Assembly: GCA_016291185.1 (NCBI GenBank)
Contig: JAEFAI010000004.1
Span: 1-64,000 of the forward strand
From: Bacteroidales bacterium
Lineage (GTDB): Bacteria > Bacteroidota > Bacteroidia > Bacteroidales > UBA932
Length of the DNA stretch: 64,000 bases
Reading direction: 5' to 3'
Below are positions 1 to 10,399 of the stretch, one piece after another. A model generated the notes under the pieces. The model ran no database searches. It had not been told where the DNA came from and saw only the letters and a list, made by a program, of their open reading frames with translations. Position 1 is the stretch's first letter. Every line of letters starts with the position of its first letter. Both the position numbers and the translations under genes were made by a program.

Positions 1-98
1 GCGGTGGGGAACCACCTCTTCTCATCCCGAACAGAGAAGTTAAACCCGCCCGCGCCGATGGTACTGCCCCACCAGGTGGGAGAGTAGGTCGCTGCCGC
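1..98 (+). rRNA. rrf: 5S ribosomal RNA, 3' portion (cut by window edge)
   Basis: The sequence holds the conserved 5S core (CCGAACAGAGAAGTTAA, then GCGCCGATGGTACTGC and GGGAGAGTAGGTCGC). The first twenty or so bases of the gene lie to the left of the window. A 5S gene at this edge implies that the rest of an rRNA operon (16S, 23S) is immediately upstream. The 3' end is placed from the alignable family ending and may be off by a few bases. Confidence 0.93.
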
Positions 99-104
99 TT
101 TTCG

Positions 105-142
105 GAAACCCTGAGTCCAAAAGACTCGGGGTTTCTTTTTTT
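105..142 (+). terminator. Intrinsic terminator of the rRNA operon
   Basis: GAAACCCTGAGTC and GACTCGGGGTTTC form a 13-bp stem with one G-T pair, a CAAAA loop and a run of seven T. It lies directly behind the 5S gene. The rest of the gap to base 236 holds only the REP-like element at 195. Confidence 0.9.
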
Positions 143-194
143 GTGGCCTATCCGCTGGCATTGCCCGTGCGGGGGCGTTGTGGAGGGCAAGACC

Positions 195-223
195 GTCATT
201 CGCCGGCTCCGACCGGCAAATCT
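195..223 (-). repeat. REP-like palindromic element, copy 1
   Basis: The inverted form of GATTCGCCGGTC-AGCCGGCGAATGAC, with one change on the 3' side (CCGGCAAATCT instead of CCGGCGAATCT). The same element occurs at 4653, 26481 and 30101, and a variant with another core at 10618. It sits between the 5S terminator and the promoter of the next gene. Confidence 0.75.
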
Positions 224-236
224 CATAGAAAATTGT

Positions 237-244
237 TATATTTG
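237..244 (+). promoter_or_regulatory. Bacteroidales -7 promoter element, leaderless spacing
   Basis: TATATTTG matches the TAnnTTTG -7 consensus of the Bacteroidales primary sigma factor. Only six bases separate it from the ATG at 251, so transcription should begin at or next to the start codon. No clear -33 TTTG is seen. Confidence 0.7.
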
Positions 245-250
245 TAAACT

Positions 251-787
251 ATGAACGAGAAGAAATCCATTTGGGAGAGCGCCGGCAAGGCCGGACTGGT
301 CCTTGGCGGTATCTCTGTCGCCTATATGCTCATCACGATGCTGACCGGCAAGCTGGCCGGCAACGGCCCCGCTTTCCTGTTGGGCCTGCTGAATGTCGTG
401 CTGTGGATTGCTAAATTTGCCGGCTGCATCTACCTGATGCGCTTCTTCATCCTGAAGTATGCCGCGGACGATCCGACCGTGGATAATTCCCGCGCCTTCC
501 GCTTTGGCATGCTGACAGCCCTGCTTTCTGCGCTAATCTATTCGGCCTTTTACCTGGCCTACACCAGCTTCATCGCTCCGGACATCTTCGAGCAGGCGCT
601 GGAAACCCTGCAAGACAATCCGATGTTCGACGAGAGTATGATGAGCGAGATGGATGAGCTGATGCCTAAGATGCCGACCTTCGCCTTCTTCGGCAACCTG
701 ATCTACTGCTGGCTTTTCGGTACGATCCTCGCGGCGATCTTCTCCCGCAACATTTCTTCCTCGAATCCTTTCATTGACGAGCAGTAA
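251..787 (+). CDS. DUF4199 family membrane protein
   Basis: The 178-residue protein has four hydrophobic segments, near residues 15-35, 42-66, 84-108 and 145-165, with a short acidic loop before the last. This pattern and the FGMLTALLSALIYSAFYLAY region fit the DUF4199 family of Bacteroidota inner-membrane proteins, whose function is unknown. It is followed after one base by a GT2 glycosyltransferase, the usual partner of DUF4199 in this phylum, so a role in envelope glycan or lipid work is inferred. Its own promoter lies six bases before the start. Confidence 0.85.
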   Translation: MNEKKSIWESAGKAGLVLGGISVAYMLITMLTGKLAGNGPAFLLGLLNVVLWIAKFAGCIYLMRFFILKYAADDPTVDNSRAFRFGMLTALLSALIYSAFYLAYTSFIAPDIFEQALETLQDNPMFDESMMSEMDELMPKMPTFAFFGNLIYCWLFGTILAAIFSRNISSSNPFIDEQ

Positions 788-788
788 T

Positions 789-1739
789 ATGGATATCTCC
801 GTCGTCATTCCCGCCTTCAACGAGCGCGAGTCCCTGCCCGAGCTGTCCGCCTGGATTGCCCGCGTGCTGCAGGAACAGGGCTATAGCTACGAAGTGCTGA
901 TCGTTGATGACGGCAGTACTGACGGCAGTTGGGATGTCATTCGCGAACTCGCGGGTGCCGATGCGCACGTGCACGGGCTGCGCTTCCAGCGCAATTACGG
1001 CAAGTCTGCCGCTCTGTACTGCGGCTTCGAGCGCGCGCAGGGAGACGTTGTCTTCACGATGGACGCCGATCTGCAGGACTCGCCGGACGAGCTCCCGGAG
1101 ATGTACCGGATGATTACGGAGCAGGGCTACGATCTCGTGTCGGGCTGGAAGCAGCACCGCAAAGACAACGCCCTGACGAAAAACCTTCCCTCAAAGCTAT
1201 ACAACGCCACCGCGCGCCGCGTCACTGGCATTAAGCTGCACGACATGAACTGCGGCCTGAAGGCCTATCGCAAGGAGGTCGTCAAAAGCATTGAGGTCTA
1301 TGGCGAGATGCATCGCTACATTCCGTATCTGGCGAAAAATGCGGGTTATGCAAAGATTGGCGAGAAGCCGGTCGTGCACGCCAAGCGTAAATACGGCAAG
1401 AGCAAGTTCGGTATGAACCGTTTCGTGAACGGCTTCCTGGACCTCCAGACGCTGTCGTTCCTGATGCGTTTCGGCAAGGACCCGATGCATTTCTTTGGCT
1501 ACAGCGGCCTGCTGATGTTCCTTGTGGGATTCGTGATGACGGTCTGGATCATTGTCGAGAAGCTGATCCATCAGGCTCAGGGCCTGAAATACCGTCCCGT
1601 CACAGACCAGCCGCTCTTCTACCTGGCGCTCGTGTCCGTCATCCTCGGCGTCATGCTCTTCCTCGCCGGATTCGTCGGCGAAATGGTCGCGCGCTCCTCC
1701 GCCGATCGCAATCGCTACAATATTTCAGACGAGCTTTAG
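789..1739 (+). CDS. GT2 family glycosyltransferase (DPM1/ArnC-like)
   Basis: A 316-residue enzyme expected to move a sugar from a nucleotide donor to a polyprenyl phosphate at the inner membrane. The N-terminus VVIPAFNERESLPEL and the DDGSTDGS and DADLQD motifs mark a GT-A fold with its metal-binding DxD. Two membrane helices near residues 235-260 and 275-300 fit the DPM1/ArnC type. The ATG at 789 was chosen because it starts right before the first beta strand; an in-frame ATG at 774 lies inside the preceding gene. It forms an operon with the DUF4199 gene and ends convergently, overlapping the next gene by four bases. The sugar and the acceptor cannot be told from sequence. Confidence 0.88.
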   Translation: MDISVVIPAFNERESLPELSAWIARVLQEQGYSYEVLIVDDGSTDGSWDVIRELAGADAHVHGLRFQRNYGKSAALYCGFERAQGDVVFTMDADLQDSPDELPEMYRMITEQGYDLVSGWKQHRKDNALTKNLPSKLYNATARRVTGIKLHDMNCGLKAYRKEVVKSIEVYGEMHRYIPYLAKNAGYAKIGEKPVVHAKRKYGKSKFGMNRFVNGFLDLQTLSFLMRFGKDPMHFFGYSGLLMFLVGFVMTVWIIVEKLIHQAQGLKYRPVTDQPLFYLALVSVILGVMLFLAGFVGEMVARSSADRNRYNISDEL

Positions 1740-2977
1740 ACGAGGCCGAATTCCTTTGCGAGCGAGATGAGCTCGGCGGTGTTGGATCCGTCGAACTTGA
1801 CCAGCAGTTTCTTGCGGTACCAGCGGATGGTCTCGTAGCTCAGGTGTAGTGCATCCGCAATCTGCTGGGTCGTGTAGCCCTTGGCTACGAGATCGAGAAT
1901 CTCCTTTTCACGGTCTGAGAGCTCCGGTGCGGCCTCCTTGCGGGCAGCTGAGCCCCGGCGCAGATCTTCCAGCGTCTCATCCATCACCTGGGCCGTTTCG
2001 GCCTGCTCGCGACGTGCGCGGCGCAGCCGGTGGATCGTGAGGGAGGTGACGCCGCCGAGCAGCAGAAGCAGCGCGCATGCGATCAGCAACGCGGCGAGCT
2101 GCCGTTTCTGGCGAGCCAGCACGTCACTCAGAATGGTGAGGTTCTCGGTCCGGAAGAGCGGAGCGTCGTCCGGGTGGGTGGCGTAGTATTTTTCCGCTTC
2201 CTGCAGATAGGGAAGCGCCTTCGCAGGGCGGTGCTGCTCCGTGTATAGCCGCCCTAAGCCTTTGTATGCCTGGACGATCATCAGCGAATCCCCCGAGACC
2301 TCGGCATAGTTAAGCGCTTTTCTGTAGGCAGGGGCGGCCTGGCGCAGTTTTCCTTCGTCGGTCCAGGTTTCGCCGATATTGTAGTAGAGGACGGAATTGC
2401 TCTCGTTCCACCCGTATTTTTCAAAGATCTCCCCCGCCTTGACATACCAGTCCATGGCTTCCGGGATATCGCCCATCACATTGTAGAGGTTCCCGATGGT
2501 GCCGTACAGGGCGGACCGCTCGTTGTCGATCTCCTTCTCATTGTACCCGTTCGGACTCAGGGGCGAGGTGGCGCCAGCCGCCATGGCCTCGACCGCGTCC
2601 AGTGCGTGGCGGTAATAGACCAGCGCGCTGTCATACTGTTCGCGGCCGTAGAACTGGATCCCGAGGTAGCGGTACGCGTCCGCGTTGGCCTCCTGCCAGC
2701 CCTGCGGCACACTGATCCCGAGCGCCCGGTGGGCGTAGAACATGCTTTTCTCGCCGTTCAGTTCGAGGTAGCCAAGCATCAGGTCCCGGTAAGCCCGGTT
2801 CAGCTCCAGCAGCTCCGACTCGGAGGCGCGATCGACATCGTCCGGCGTCCAGCGCGCAACGGCGCGCTCCAGGGAGTCCAGATTGTGACCCCGGTGGTCG
2901 TTGTAGGCGACGGCAGATGTGGATATGAGAAGCAGCGCGGCGGCGCAGAGGATTCCGGCGGAAAGACATTTATTCAT
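1736..2977 (-). CDS. TPR-repeat membrane protein with C-terminal LuxR-type helix-turn-helix
   Basis: A 413-residue protein with an N-terminal signal sequence (residues 1-24), several tetratricopeptide repeats at about 60-265, a single membrane helix near 292-314, a short charged coiled segment, and a LuxR/GerE DNA-binding domain at about 350-413. This layout, a periplasmic TPR sensor joined through the membrane to a cytoplasmic DNA-binding head, is a known Bacteroidota one-component design. The signal and targets are unknown. A degenerate -7 element (TAACTTCG) ends four bases before the ATG. Its helix-turn-helix is nearly the same as that encoded by the divergent small gene at 3104. Confidence 0.88.
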   Translation of the reverse strand: MNKCLSAGILCAAALLLISTSAVAYNDHRGHNLDSLERAVARWTPDDVDRASESELLELNRAYRDLMLGYLELNGEKSMFYAHRALGISVPQGWQEANADAYRYLGIQFYGREQYDSALVYYRHALDAVEAMAAGATSPLSPNGYNEKEIDNERSALYGTIGNLYNVMGDIPEAMDWYVKAGEIFEKYGWNESNSVLYYNIGETWTDEGKLRQAAPAYRKALNYAEVSGDSLMIVQAYKGLGRLYTEQHRPAKALPYLQEAEKYYATHPDDAPLFRTENLTILSDVLARQKRQLAALLIACALLLLLGGVTSLTIHRLRRARREQAETAQVMDETLEDLRRGSAARKEAAPELSDREKEILDLVAKGYTTQQIADALHLSYETIRWYRKKLLVKFDGSNTAELISLAKEFGLV

Positions 2978-3103
2978 ATTGCGAAGTTATCAAAAAACCG
3001 CCAATCATCCGCAACTTCCGGGTGGAAAGCGGCACTTCCACCCTTTCGGGGGGTGCGTAAAGTTTTGGAATTCTTGAAATTTGTGGTCAAACGAACAAAG
3101 CAT

Positions 3104-3316
3104 ATGATGAACGACACGCAGATTACCCTGACAGAACGGGAGCACCAGGTGCTCCGCCTGGTGGCCGCCGGACAGACGACTCCGCAGATTGCCGGGACCT
3201 TGAGTCTGGGTGCTGAGACCATCCGCTGGTACCGCAAAAAACTGTTGGCCAAATTCGGCGCCTCCACATCCGCGGAGATGGTCCGGCTGGCACTGGAAAA
3301 AGGACTACTCAAATAA
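3104..3316 (+). CDS. Stand-alone LuxR-type helix-turn-helix protein
   Basis: A 70-residue protein consisting only of a LuxR/GerE DNA-binding domain (LTEREHQVLRLVAAGQTT, then IRWYRKKLLAKFGAS). It has no receiver or sensor part. About 36 of 61 aligned residues match the C-terminal domain of the TPR regulator transcribed the other way, including the recognition helix IRWYRKKLL. The pair therefore probably bind similar DNA; antagonism or shared autoregulation is inference. The ATG at 3104 is followed by a second ATG at 3107. An OmpA-like gene follows 14 bases downstream and may be co-transcribed. The frame stays open upstream but that part overlaps the opposing gene. Confidence 0.8.
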   Translation: MMNDTQITLTEREHQVLRLVAAGQTTPQIAGTLSLGAETIRWYRKKLLAKFGASTSAEMVRLALEKGLLK

Positions 3317-3330
3317 TTAATAATAAAAAG

Positions 3331-4653
3331 ATGAAAAAAATTGTCATGATCCTTACCCTCGCGGCGCTCATCTGCGCGCCGGCGTCGGGCCAAAACATGC
3401 TGGAACGACTGAAGAATCGCGCCAAGAACGCGGTGGAGAACAACCTCGGCGACAAGGTTGAGAAGGGTGTCAACGACATCCTGAACGGCAACGTCGGCAA
3501 GGGCAAGAACAAGCAGGAGCAGGCAGAGAAGCCGGCTGCAGCGAGCGCGCAGGAAGCGGCAGAGCAGCAACCGGCTGCCCAGGTTGCCCCCAAGAAGCAG
3601 GTCGAGTCCGCTTACGCGAAATCCGATTTTGTTCCCGGCGACGTAATTTTCTTTGAAGATACCTTCGAGCAGGAGCAGCTGGGTGAGTTCCCGTCCCAGT
3701 GGGACCTGCTGTCCGGTTATGCCGAGACGGGTTCCTTTGCGGGCCGGAAGGTCATCGCCTTTACCGATGACGGTCAGGGGTCTGTGATTCCGCTGATGAA
3801 GGAGCCTCGCGCATTCCTTCCCGAGGTGTTTACGCTGGAGTACGACGTGTTCCTGGGCGAGCCCTGCGATTCCGAGGATGAGCGCGAAAGCGGCACCAGC
3901 ATCCTCCGGCTTACCTTTGCCAATGGCGAAGCCGTTGAATACAGCGACGGCGAATGCGGAGACATCGATTTCTTTTACAGAGGAGACGGCTCCTCCAGCA
4001 TCTCCTGGAGCATCATGAAGCCGGACGCTTCCTCCAACCTGCAGGGAAGGAAGGAGCTTGGCCTGAACTCCGGCCTTTCGGATTATAACGAGACGGACAA
4101 CCCCCTCATCCCGGGCGCGTGGAATCACTTTGCCGTCTCCTTCAACAAGCGGGCTCTCAAGGGGTATATCAATGGTGTTCGGGTGATCAATATCCCCCTG
4201 GCCCTGGCCCCCAGGTGCTTCTGGTTCGACCATTCGGGTAACTATATCTACAGCGGTGTCTCCAATGTCCGCCTGGCGCAGGGCGCCGTGCCGCTCTATG
4301 ACCGTCTGGCCTCCGAAGGTAAGATCGTGACCTACGCCATCACCTTCGATACCGGCAAGGCAACCATCAAGCCCGAGTCCATGGTCGAGATCAACCGCAT
4401 CGCGGACCTGATGAAGAAGGACGCGAGCCTCAATTTCGAGGTTCAGGGCCACTGCGACGCCACCGGCTCCGACGCCGTTAACGACAAGCTCAGCCAGCAG
4501 CGTGCCGAGGCCATCGTGGCCGCGCTCGTGGAGCAGGGTATTGCCGAAGCCCGCCTGACTCCGGTCGGCAAGGGTTCGCACGTTCCCATCGCCGACAATA
4601 GCACCGATGAGGGCCGGGCGAAGAATCGTAGAGTGGAATTTGTCAAGAAATGA
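3331..4653 (+). CDS. OmpA-family outer-membrane protein
   Basis: A 440-residue exported protein: signal peptide at 1-21 (ending ASGQ), a charged Lys/Glu/Ala-rich stretch to about 95, a middle region resembling a lectin/LamG-like beta sandwich (about 105-325), and a C-terminal OmpA peptidoglycan-binding domain (about 330-440) with FDTGKATIKPES, GHCDATGSDAVN, LSQQRAEAI and NRRVEFVKK. The OmpA domain anchors the protein to peptidoglycan in the periplasm; the middle domain may bind glycan or protein, which is inference. It lies 14 bases after the small LuxR-type gene. Confidence 0.87.
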   Translation: MKKIVMILTLAALICAPASGQNMLERLKNRAKNAVENNLGDKVEKGVNDILNGNVGKGKNKQEQAEKPAAASAQEAAEQQPAAQVAPKKQVESAYAKSDFVPGDVIFFEDTFEQEQLGEFPSQWDLLSGYAETGSFAGRKVIAFTDDGQGSVIPLMKEPRAFLPEVFTLEYDVFLGEPCDSEDERESGTSILRLTFANGEAVEYSDGECGDIDFFYRGDGSSSISWSIMKPDASSNLQGRKELGLNSGLSDYNETDNPLIPGAWNHFAVSFNKRALKGYINGVRVINIPLALAPRCFWFDHSGNYIYSGVSNVRLAQGAVPLYDRLASEGKIVTYAITFDTGKATIKPESMVEINRIADLMKKDASLNFEVQGHCDATGSDAVNDKLSQQRAEAIVAALVEQGIAEARLTPVGKGSHVPIADNSTDEGRAKNRRVEFVKK

Positions 4654-4682
4654 GATTCGCCGGTCGGAGCCGGCGAATGACG
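4653..4682 (+). repeat. REP-like palindromic element, copy 2
   Basis: AGATTCGCCGGTCGGAGCCG followed by GCGAATGACG. The arms GATTCGCCGG and CCGGCGAAT pair around a short TCGGAG core. It starts on the last base of the OmpA-like gene's stop codon and fills most of the gap before the next gene. Confidence 0.85.
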
Positions 4683-4693
4683 AAAGGAAAGAA

Positions 4694-5446
4694 ATGAAAA
4701 AGAGAGTATCTATTATAATGGCCCTGTGCCTCGCGGTAGCCGCGTTGGCTCAGGAGAAGCCCCGCTGGACGGGCCCCTATGCACTTCAGGCGCCGGAGGA
4801 TCACTACCGCATCAGCCTGCGGACCTTCGATAGCCAGGGACGGACGGTCACGAAAGAGACCGTGGCCCGCATCGACTACATGATCGCGCACAATACCCTC
4901 TTCCTGGGAGAAGATCGCGCCGAGGTGCATGAGCGCTTCGATTATCAGACGGAGCTGGGCTACAACGGCGGCCGCGGCGCGGACGACCACGTCCACCTCT
5001 ACTTCGGCGACGGCAACCCGCCCCTGCCGGAGAACGAGGACGAGGGCCACGACTGGTTCGAAGAGTATGCCCCCGAACCGGCTGCCAGCGCTGTCCTGGC
5101 CTTCGTGCCGGAACTGTGCGAGTTCGGCTGGGACAACCAGGCCGATCCGGACACGGATCCCGGCATCGTGCTGCAGCGGATGCGCCAGCTGGGGCGCGCG
5201 CAGTCCTTCCTGGACCGCTTCTACGCAGGAGAGGAAACGATTTGCGGGGTCCGGTGCTGGGTGTTTGACTTCCGCGGGAAGGGCTCGTACGGCCTGGGCG
5301 AGGACTGCTGGTGGATCGATCCCGCCACGGGTCTGGCGCTGCGGCGCGAGAGCCCGGACGGCAGCGGCTTCGCCGTCGAAGTCTTTGACCTCGACTACCG
5401 CCTCTGGACGCTCGACGTCCGTCCCGAGTTGAATCCGGAGAGATAG
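4694..5446 (+). CDS. Exported protein of unknown function
   Basis: A 250-residue protein with a clear signal peptide (MKKRVSIIMALCLAVAALAQ). The mature part is acidic and rich in Trp and Tyr, with one Cys pair (about residues 195-200, ICGVRCWVFDFRG) and a C-terminal stretch CWWIDPATGLALRRES that looks like the beta strands of a DUF4412/LolA-type lipid-binding fold. That resemblance is weak and I do not assign a function. The ATG at 4694 was chosen for its signal peptide and the purine-rich AAAGGAAAG before it. Confidence 0.75.
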   Translation: MKKRVSIIMALCLAVAALAQEKPRWTGPYALQAPEDHYRISLRTFDSQGRTVTKETVARIDYMIAHNTLFLGEDRAEVHERFDYQTELGYNGGRGADDHVHLYFGDGNPPLPENEDEGHDWFEEYAPEPAASAVLAFVPELCEFGWDNQADPDTDPGIVLQRMRQLGRAQSFLDRFYAGEETICGVRCWVFDFRGKGSYGLGEDCWWIDPATGLALRRESPDGSGFAVEVFDLDYRLWTLDVRPELNPER

Positions 5447-5521
5447 CCAACGTAGAATACCCGAAAAATAATTTCTGGCCGCCCGCGAGGAGGGGCAAGA
5501 CCGGAATGATAAAAAATTTGC

Positions 5522-5529
5522 TATCTTTG
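5522..5529 (+). promoter_or_regulatory. -7 promoter element of the thrS operon
   Basis: TATCTTTG matches TAnnTTTG and ends 25 bases before the thrS start. No convincing -33 TTTG at 19-21 bases upstream. The short leader holds no T-box or other obvious attenuator. Confidence 0.7.
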
Positions 5530-5554
5530 TAGGCTTAAACAATTTTAACACGAC

Positions 5555-7345
<1,791 letters not shown>

Positions 7346-7357
7346 GAGGATTTAACT

Positions 7358-7954
7358 ATCGCCGGACCTTACAGACCGAAGCCCTCGGGCTTCAAGCCGG
7401 GTGGCCGCAAACCCGATCCTCGTCAGATGCAGAAGCGTGACGAGAATGAGCTGAACATTAACGAGCAGATCACTGCGACGCAAGTGCGGCTCGTTGGAGA
7501 GAACATCCCTGAGCAGGGAGTGTACCCTATTGCTAAGGCTCTGCAGATGGCGGAAGACCTCGAGCTGGATCTCGTCGAGATCAGCGGCAAGGCAGATCCT
7601 CCCGTGTGCAGGATTCTGGATTACCAGAAGTTCCTGTACCAGCGCAAGAAGAAGGCCAAGGAAATGAAGGCGAATGCCGCCAAGGTCGTGATCAAGGAAA
7701 TCCGCTTCGGCCCCAACACCGACGAGCACGATTTCCAGTTCAAGCTCAAGCACGCGCAGGAGTTCCTCCAGGAGGGCTCCAAGGTGAAGGCGACGATCTT
7801 CTTCCGTGGACGTTCGATCATGTTCAAGGATCAGGGCGAGAAGCAGCTCCTGCGTTTCGCCGTCGAACTGGAAGAGTTCGGCCGCGCCGAGAACATGCCG
7901 GTGCTGGAAGGCAAGCGCATGACGATGATGATTGCTCCTACCAAGAAAAAGTAG
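7358..7954 (+). CDS. infC: Translation initiation factor IF-3, probable AUC start
   Basis: IF-3 binds the 30S subunit and checks start-codon/initiator-tRNA pairing. The N-domain ([16 protein letters not shown]), linker and C-domain ([47 protein letters not shown]) are complete. A strong Shine-Dalgarno sequence AGGAGG at 7344-7349, rare in this window, is 8 bases before an in-frame ATC at 7358. That start adds a basic Pro/Gly-rich tail ([16 protein letters not shown]) before the first ATG at 7427. Non-AUG starts in infC are known in E. coli and allow IF-3 to repress itself. The alternative start at 7427 (175 residues) would still encode both domains. Confidence 0.9.
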   Translation: MAGPYRPKPSGFKPGGRKPDPRQMQKRDENELNINEQITATQVRLVGENIPEQGVYPIAKALQMAEDLELDLVEISGKADPPVCRILDYQKFLYQRKKKAKEMKANAAKVVIKEIRFGPNTDEHDFQFKLKHAQEFLQEGSKVKATIFFRGRSIMFKDQGEKQLLRFAVELEEFGRAENMPVLEGKRMTMMIAPTKKK

Positions 7955-7991
7955 GGATCATATATTTTATTAACAATTAATTACAAACACA

Positions 7992-8186
7992 ATGGCAAAG
8001 CTTAAAACGATCTCCGGTGCCAAAAAGCGCTTCACGCTTACCGGATCGGGAAAAATCAAGAGGAAGCATGCTTACCACAGCCACATCCTCACCAAGAAAA
8101 CCAAGAAGCGCAAGCGTAACCTGGACCATTTCGCCCTCCTCGAGAAGGTGGATTACGGTCGTGTCCGTGAAATGTTGGTTCTCTAA
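7992..8186 (+). CDS. rpmI: 50S ribosomal protein L35
   Basis: A 64-residue basic protein with the L35 signature ([39 protein letters not shown]). It binds 23S rRNA. It lies between infC and rplT in the usual order and is surely co-transcribed with them. Confidence 0.98.
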   Translation: MAKLKTISGAKKRFTLTGSGKIKRKHAYHSHILTKKTKKRKRNLDHFALLEKVDYGRVREMLVL

Positions 8187-8198
8187 AAGTATTGAATT

Positions 8199-8543
8199 AT
8201 GCCTAGATCAGTTAATTCTGTCGCATCCCGCGCACGCCGCAAGAAGATTCTCAAGAGAACCCGCGGTAACTTCCTCTCCAGGAAGAATGTTTGGACCGTA
8301 GCCAAGAACACCTACGAGAAAGGTTTGACCTACGCATACCGTGATCGCAAGACCAAGAAGCGCAACTTCCGCGCCCTCTGGATTCAGCGTATCAACGCCG
8401 CTGCCCGTCAGTACGGTATGTCCTACTCCCAGTTCATGGGCAAGCTGAACGCTCAGAATATCGGACTGAACCGCAAGGTCCTCGCCGACCTCGCGATGAA
8501 CAATCCGCAGGCGTTCGAAGCGATTATCAAGTCCGTAAAATAG
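8199..8543 (+). CDS. rplT: 50S ribosomal protein L20
   Basis: A 114-residue protein with the L20 hallmarks [18 protein letters not shown] and [19 protein letters not shown], and the C-terminal [21 protein letters not shown]20 is needed for early 50S assembly and in other bacteria represses its own operon by binding the mRNA. It follows rpmI by 12 bases. Confidence 0.98.
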   Translation: MPRSVNSVASRARRKKILKRTRGNFLSRKNVWTVAKNTYEKGLTYAYRDRKTKKRNFRALWIQRINAAARQYGMSYSQFMGKLNAQNIGLNRKVLADLAMNNPQAFEAIIKSVK

Positions 8544-8552
8544 TGTAAGAAC

Positions 8553-9860
8553 GTGAGCCTGAAGGAATTCACCCGCAACAAATGGACAAAGTTCGCCTTT
8601 TGGGCTTTGCTCTACACGGCGTGGGTGGTCTGGCTCGGGAACTTCTGGTGGCTTTTCGGCCTGGTGGTGGTCTTTGACATCTTCATCACCCGCAAGGTTC
8701 ACTGGAATTTCTGGAAGAAGCGCTACAAGGAAGGGGAGCCGCGCAGCTCCTGGAATGACTGGCTCGATGCCATCATCTTTGCTGTCATCCTGGTCACCTT
8801 CATCAACACCTTCTTCTTCCAAGCCTTCAAGATTCCTTCATCCTCGATGGAGAGCAGCCTCTACACAGGAGACCGCCTCTTCGTGAGCAAATTGACATAC
8901 GGTCCCCGGATCCCCCAGACTCCCCTGACCATCCCCTTCACGCACAACGTGATCTTCGGACGCGAGTCCTACTCGACCCTCATCCAGAACGATTACCGCC
9001 GGCTGAAAGGATTTCGGGAAGTGCGACGCGGCGATTACGTGGTGTTCGGTTTCCCCAACGGAGATACCGTCCTGCGCAAAGACCCGGTCGCGGACTACCA
9101 CATGCTGGTGCGCATGCTTGGCAAGCCGGCTGTGGACAAACTGGGAGAGAAGGTTGTCCGCCCGATGGACAAAAAAGACCACTACGTGAAGCGTTGCGTC
9201 GCGATCCCCGGGGATACCCTGGAGGTCAAGGACGGCCTGGTGTGGATCAATGGCGAGCAGGAATCGGTTTATCCGGGTCTGCAGCTCAGCTATCAGGTCA
9301 TCACCAGCGGCCAGAAGATCAACGCCAAGACGCTGGAGAAGCTCGGCATCAACCCCGCCGACGCCTGGTTCGACGCAGCCCTGCCCGGTTATCCGGCGCT
9401 CTGCCTGACCGAGGCGATGCGGGAAGAGCTGGCCAAGGTTTCCTCCGTGGAGCGCATCACGGCCAACCTGGACACCGATCCGGCGGCCGTCGCGCAGGAG
9501 ATTTTCCCCTTCACGCAGGACTCCGGCTGGACCCGGGACTACTTCGGTCCGCTGTGGATTCCCCGCAAGGGGGCCACGGTCGCACTCACGCAGGACAATG
9601 TCGCGCTTTATGAGCGGATCATCACGGCCTATGAAGGCGGCGATCTGCAGCAGGCACTCCGCGAGGGCAGCTACACGTTCAAGCAGGACTATTACTTTAT
9701 GATGGGTGACAATCGGCACAACTCGCTCGACTCCCGATACTGGGGGTTTGTCCCCGAAGACCACATCGTCGGTCGTCCGGCCGTGATCTGGCTCTCCACG
9801 GACAGCGGGAAGCGGTTCCCCAACAATATCCGGTGGCGCAGATTCCTGAAGTTTCTGTAG
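8553..9860 (+). CDS. lepB: Signal peptidase I, large Bacteroidota type
   Basis: This 435-residue membrane protease removes signal peptides from exported proteins. Two membrane segments (about residues 13-46 and 70-90) precede the catalytic domain. The nucleophile is Ser98 in PSSSMESSL and the general base Lys213 in YVKRCVAIPGD; the C-terminal box MMGDNRHNSLDSRYWGFVP is intact. A long insertion of about 150 residues separates the lysine box from the last box, typical of the enlarged Bacteroidota enzymes. The start is GTG at 8553, nine bases after the L20 stop, so it is probably part of the thrS-rplT transcript. Confidence 0.93.
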   Translation: MSLKEFTRNKWTKFAFWALLYTAWVVWLGNFWWLFGLVVVFDIFITRKVHWNFWKKRYKEGEPRSSWNDWLDAIIFAVILVTFINTFFFQAFKIPSSSMESSLYTGDRLFVSKLTYGPRIPQTPLTIPFTHNVIFGRESYSTLIQNDYRRLKGFREVRRGDYVVFGFPNGDTVLRKDPVADYHMLVRMLGKPAVDKLGEKVVRPMDKKDHYVKRCVAIPGDTLEVKDGLVWINGEQESVYPGLQLSYQVITSGQKINAKTLEKLGINPADAWFDAALPGYPALCLTEAMREELAKVSSVERITANLDTDPAAVAQEIFPFTQDSGWTRDYFGPLWIPRKGATVALTQDNVALYERIITAYEGGDLQQALREGSYTFKQDYYFMMGDNRHNSLDSRYWGFVPEDHIVGRPAVIWLSTDSGKRFPNNIRWRRFLKFL

Positions 9861-9867
9861 TTTTCAA

Positions 9868-9899
9868 TTTGGAAATCAGAAAATTAAAAGCGATATTTG
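9868..9899 (+). promoter_or_regulatory. Promoter of the rpmB operon
   Basis: TTTG at 9868-9871 and GATATTTG at 9892-9899, separated by 20 bases, match the -33 and -7 elements with one change in the -7 box. It lies 40 bases before the rpmB start, leaving a short leader. Confidence 0.6.
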
Positions 9900-9939
9900 C
9901 ACCCCGCGTTAAGAAAAAGAGAATAAAAAAGATACAACC

Positions 9940-10182
9940 ATGGCAAAAGTTTGTCAAATCACCGGAAGGAAGAGAATGAAAGGCAACAACGTTGCCCATT
10001 CCAAGCTGCGCACCAAGCGCGACTTCTCCCTGAACCTCAAGAACAAGCGTTTCTGGAGCGAGGAGGAGCAGAGGTATGTGACCCTCAAGGTTTCTTGCAA
10101 GGGTATGCGGATCATCGAGAAGAATGGTCTTGAGGCCACGCTTCGCGAGGCCAGTAAGAAAGGATTGATTAACCTTGTTTAA
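9940..10182 (+). CDS. rpmB: 50S ribosomal protein L28
   Basis: An 80-residue protein with the L28 features [20 protein letters not shown] and KRRFW-like strand [18 protein letters not shown]. First gene of the rpmB-rpmG-DUF4295 group that precedes ftsY in many Bacteroidota. Confidence 0.98.
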   Translation: MAKVCQITGRKRMKGNNVAHSKLRTKRDFSLNLKNKRFWSEEEQRYVTLKVSCKGMRIIEKNGLEATLREASKKGLINLV

Positions 10183-10193
10183 ACTCTAGTATT

Positions 10194-10382
10194 ATGGCAA
10201 AGAAAACGAAAGGAAACAGGGTGCAGGTCATCCTCGAGTGCACGGAGCAGAAGGCCAGCGGCGTTCCCGGTATGTCCCGTTACATCACCACCAAGAACAA
10301 GAAGAACACCCCTGACCGCCTCGAGCGCAAGAAGTACAATCCGTTCCTGAAGAAGGTGACGGTCCATCGTGAAATCAAATAA
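10194..10382 (+). CDS. rpmG: 50S ribosomal protein L33
   Basis: A 62-residue protein with [20 protein letters not shown] and [20 protein letters not shown]. The paired cysteines of the zinc form of L33 are absent (a single Cys in ILECTEQK), so it belongs to the zinc-free class. It starts 11 bases after rpmB. Confidence 0.97.
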   Translation: MAKKTKGNRVQVILECTEQKASGVPGMSRYITTKNKKNTPDRLERKKYNPFLKKVTVHREIK

Positions 10383-10399
10383 TTAAAGGAGATTAGAAT

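Noticed and set aside
5447..5554. T-box or other attenuator ahead of thrS
   Set aside because: The leader after the -7 box is only about 25 bases, with no T-box sequence or terminator/antiterminator pair.
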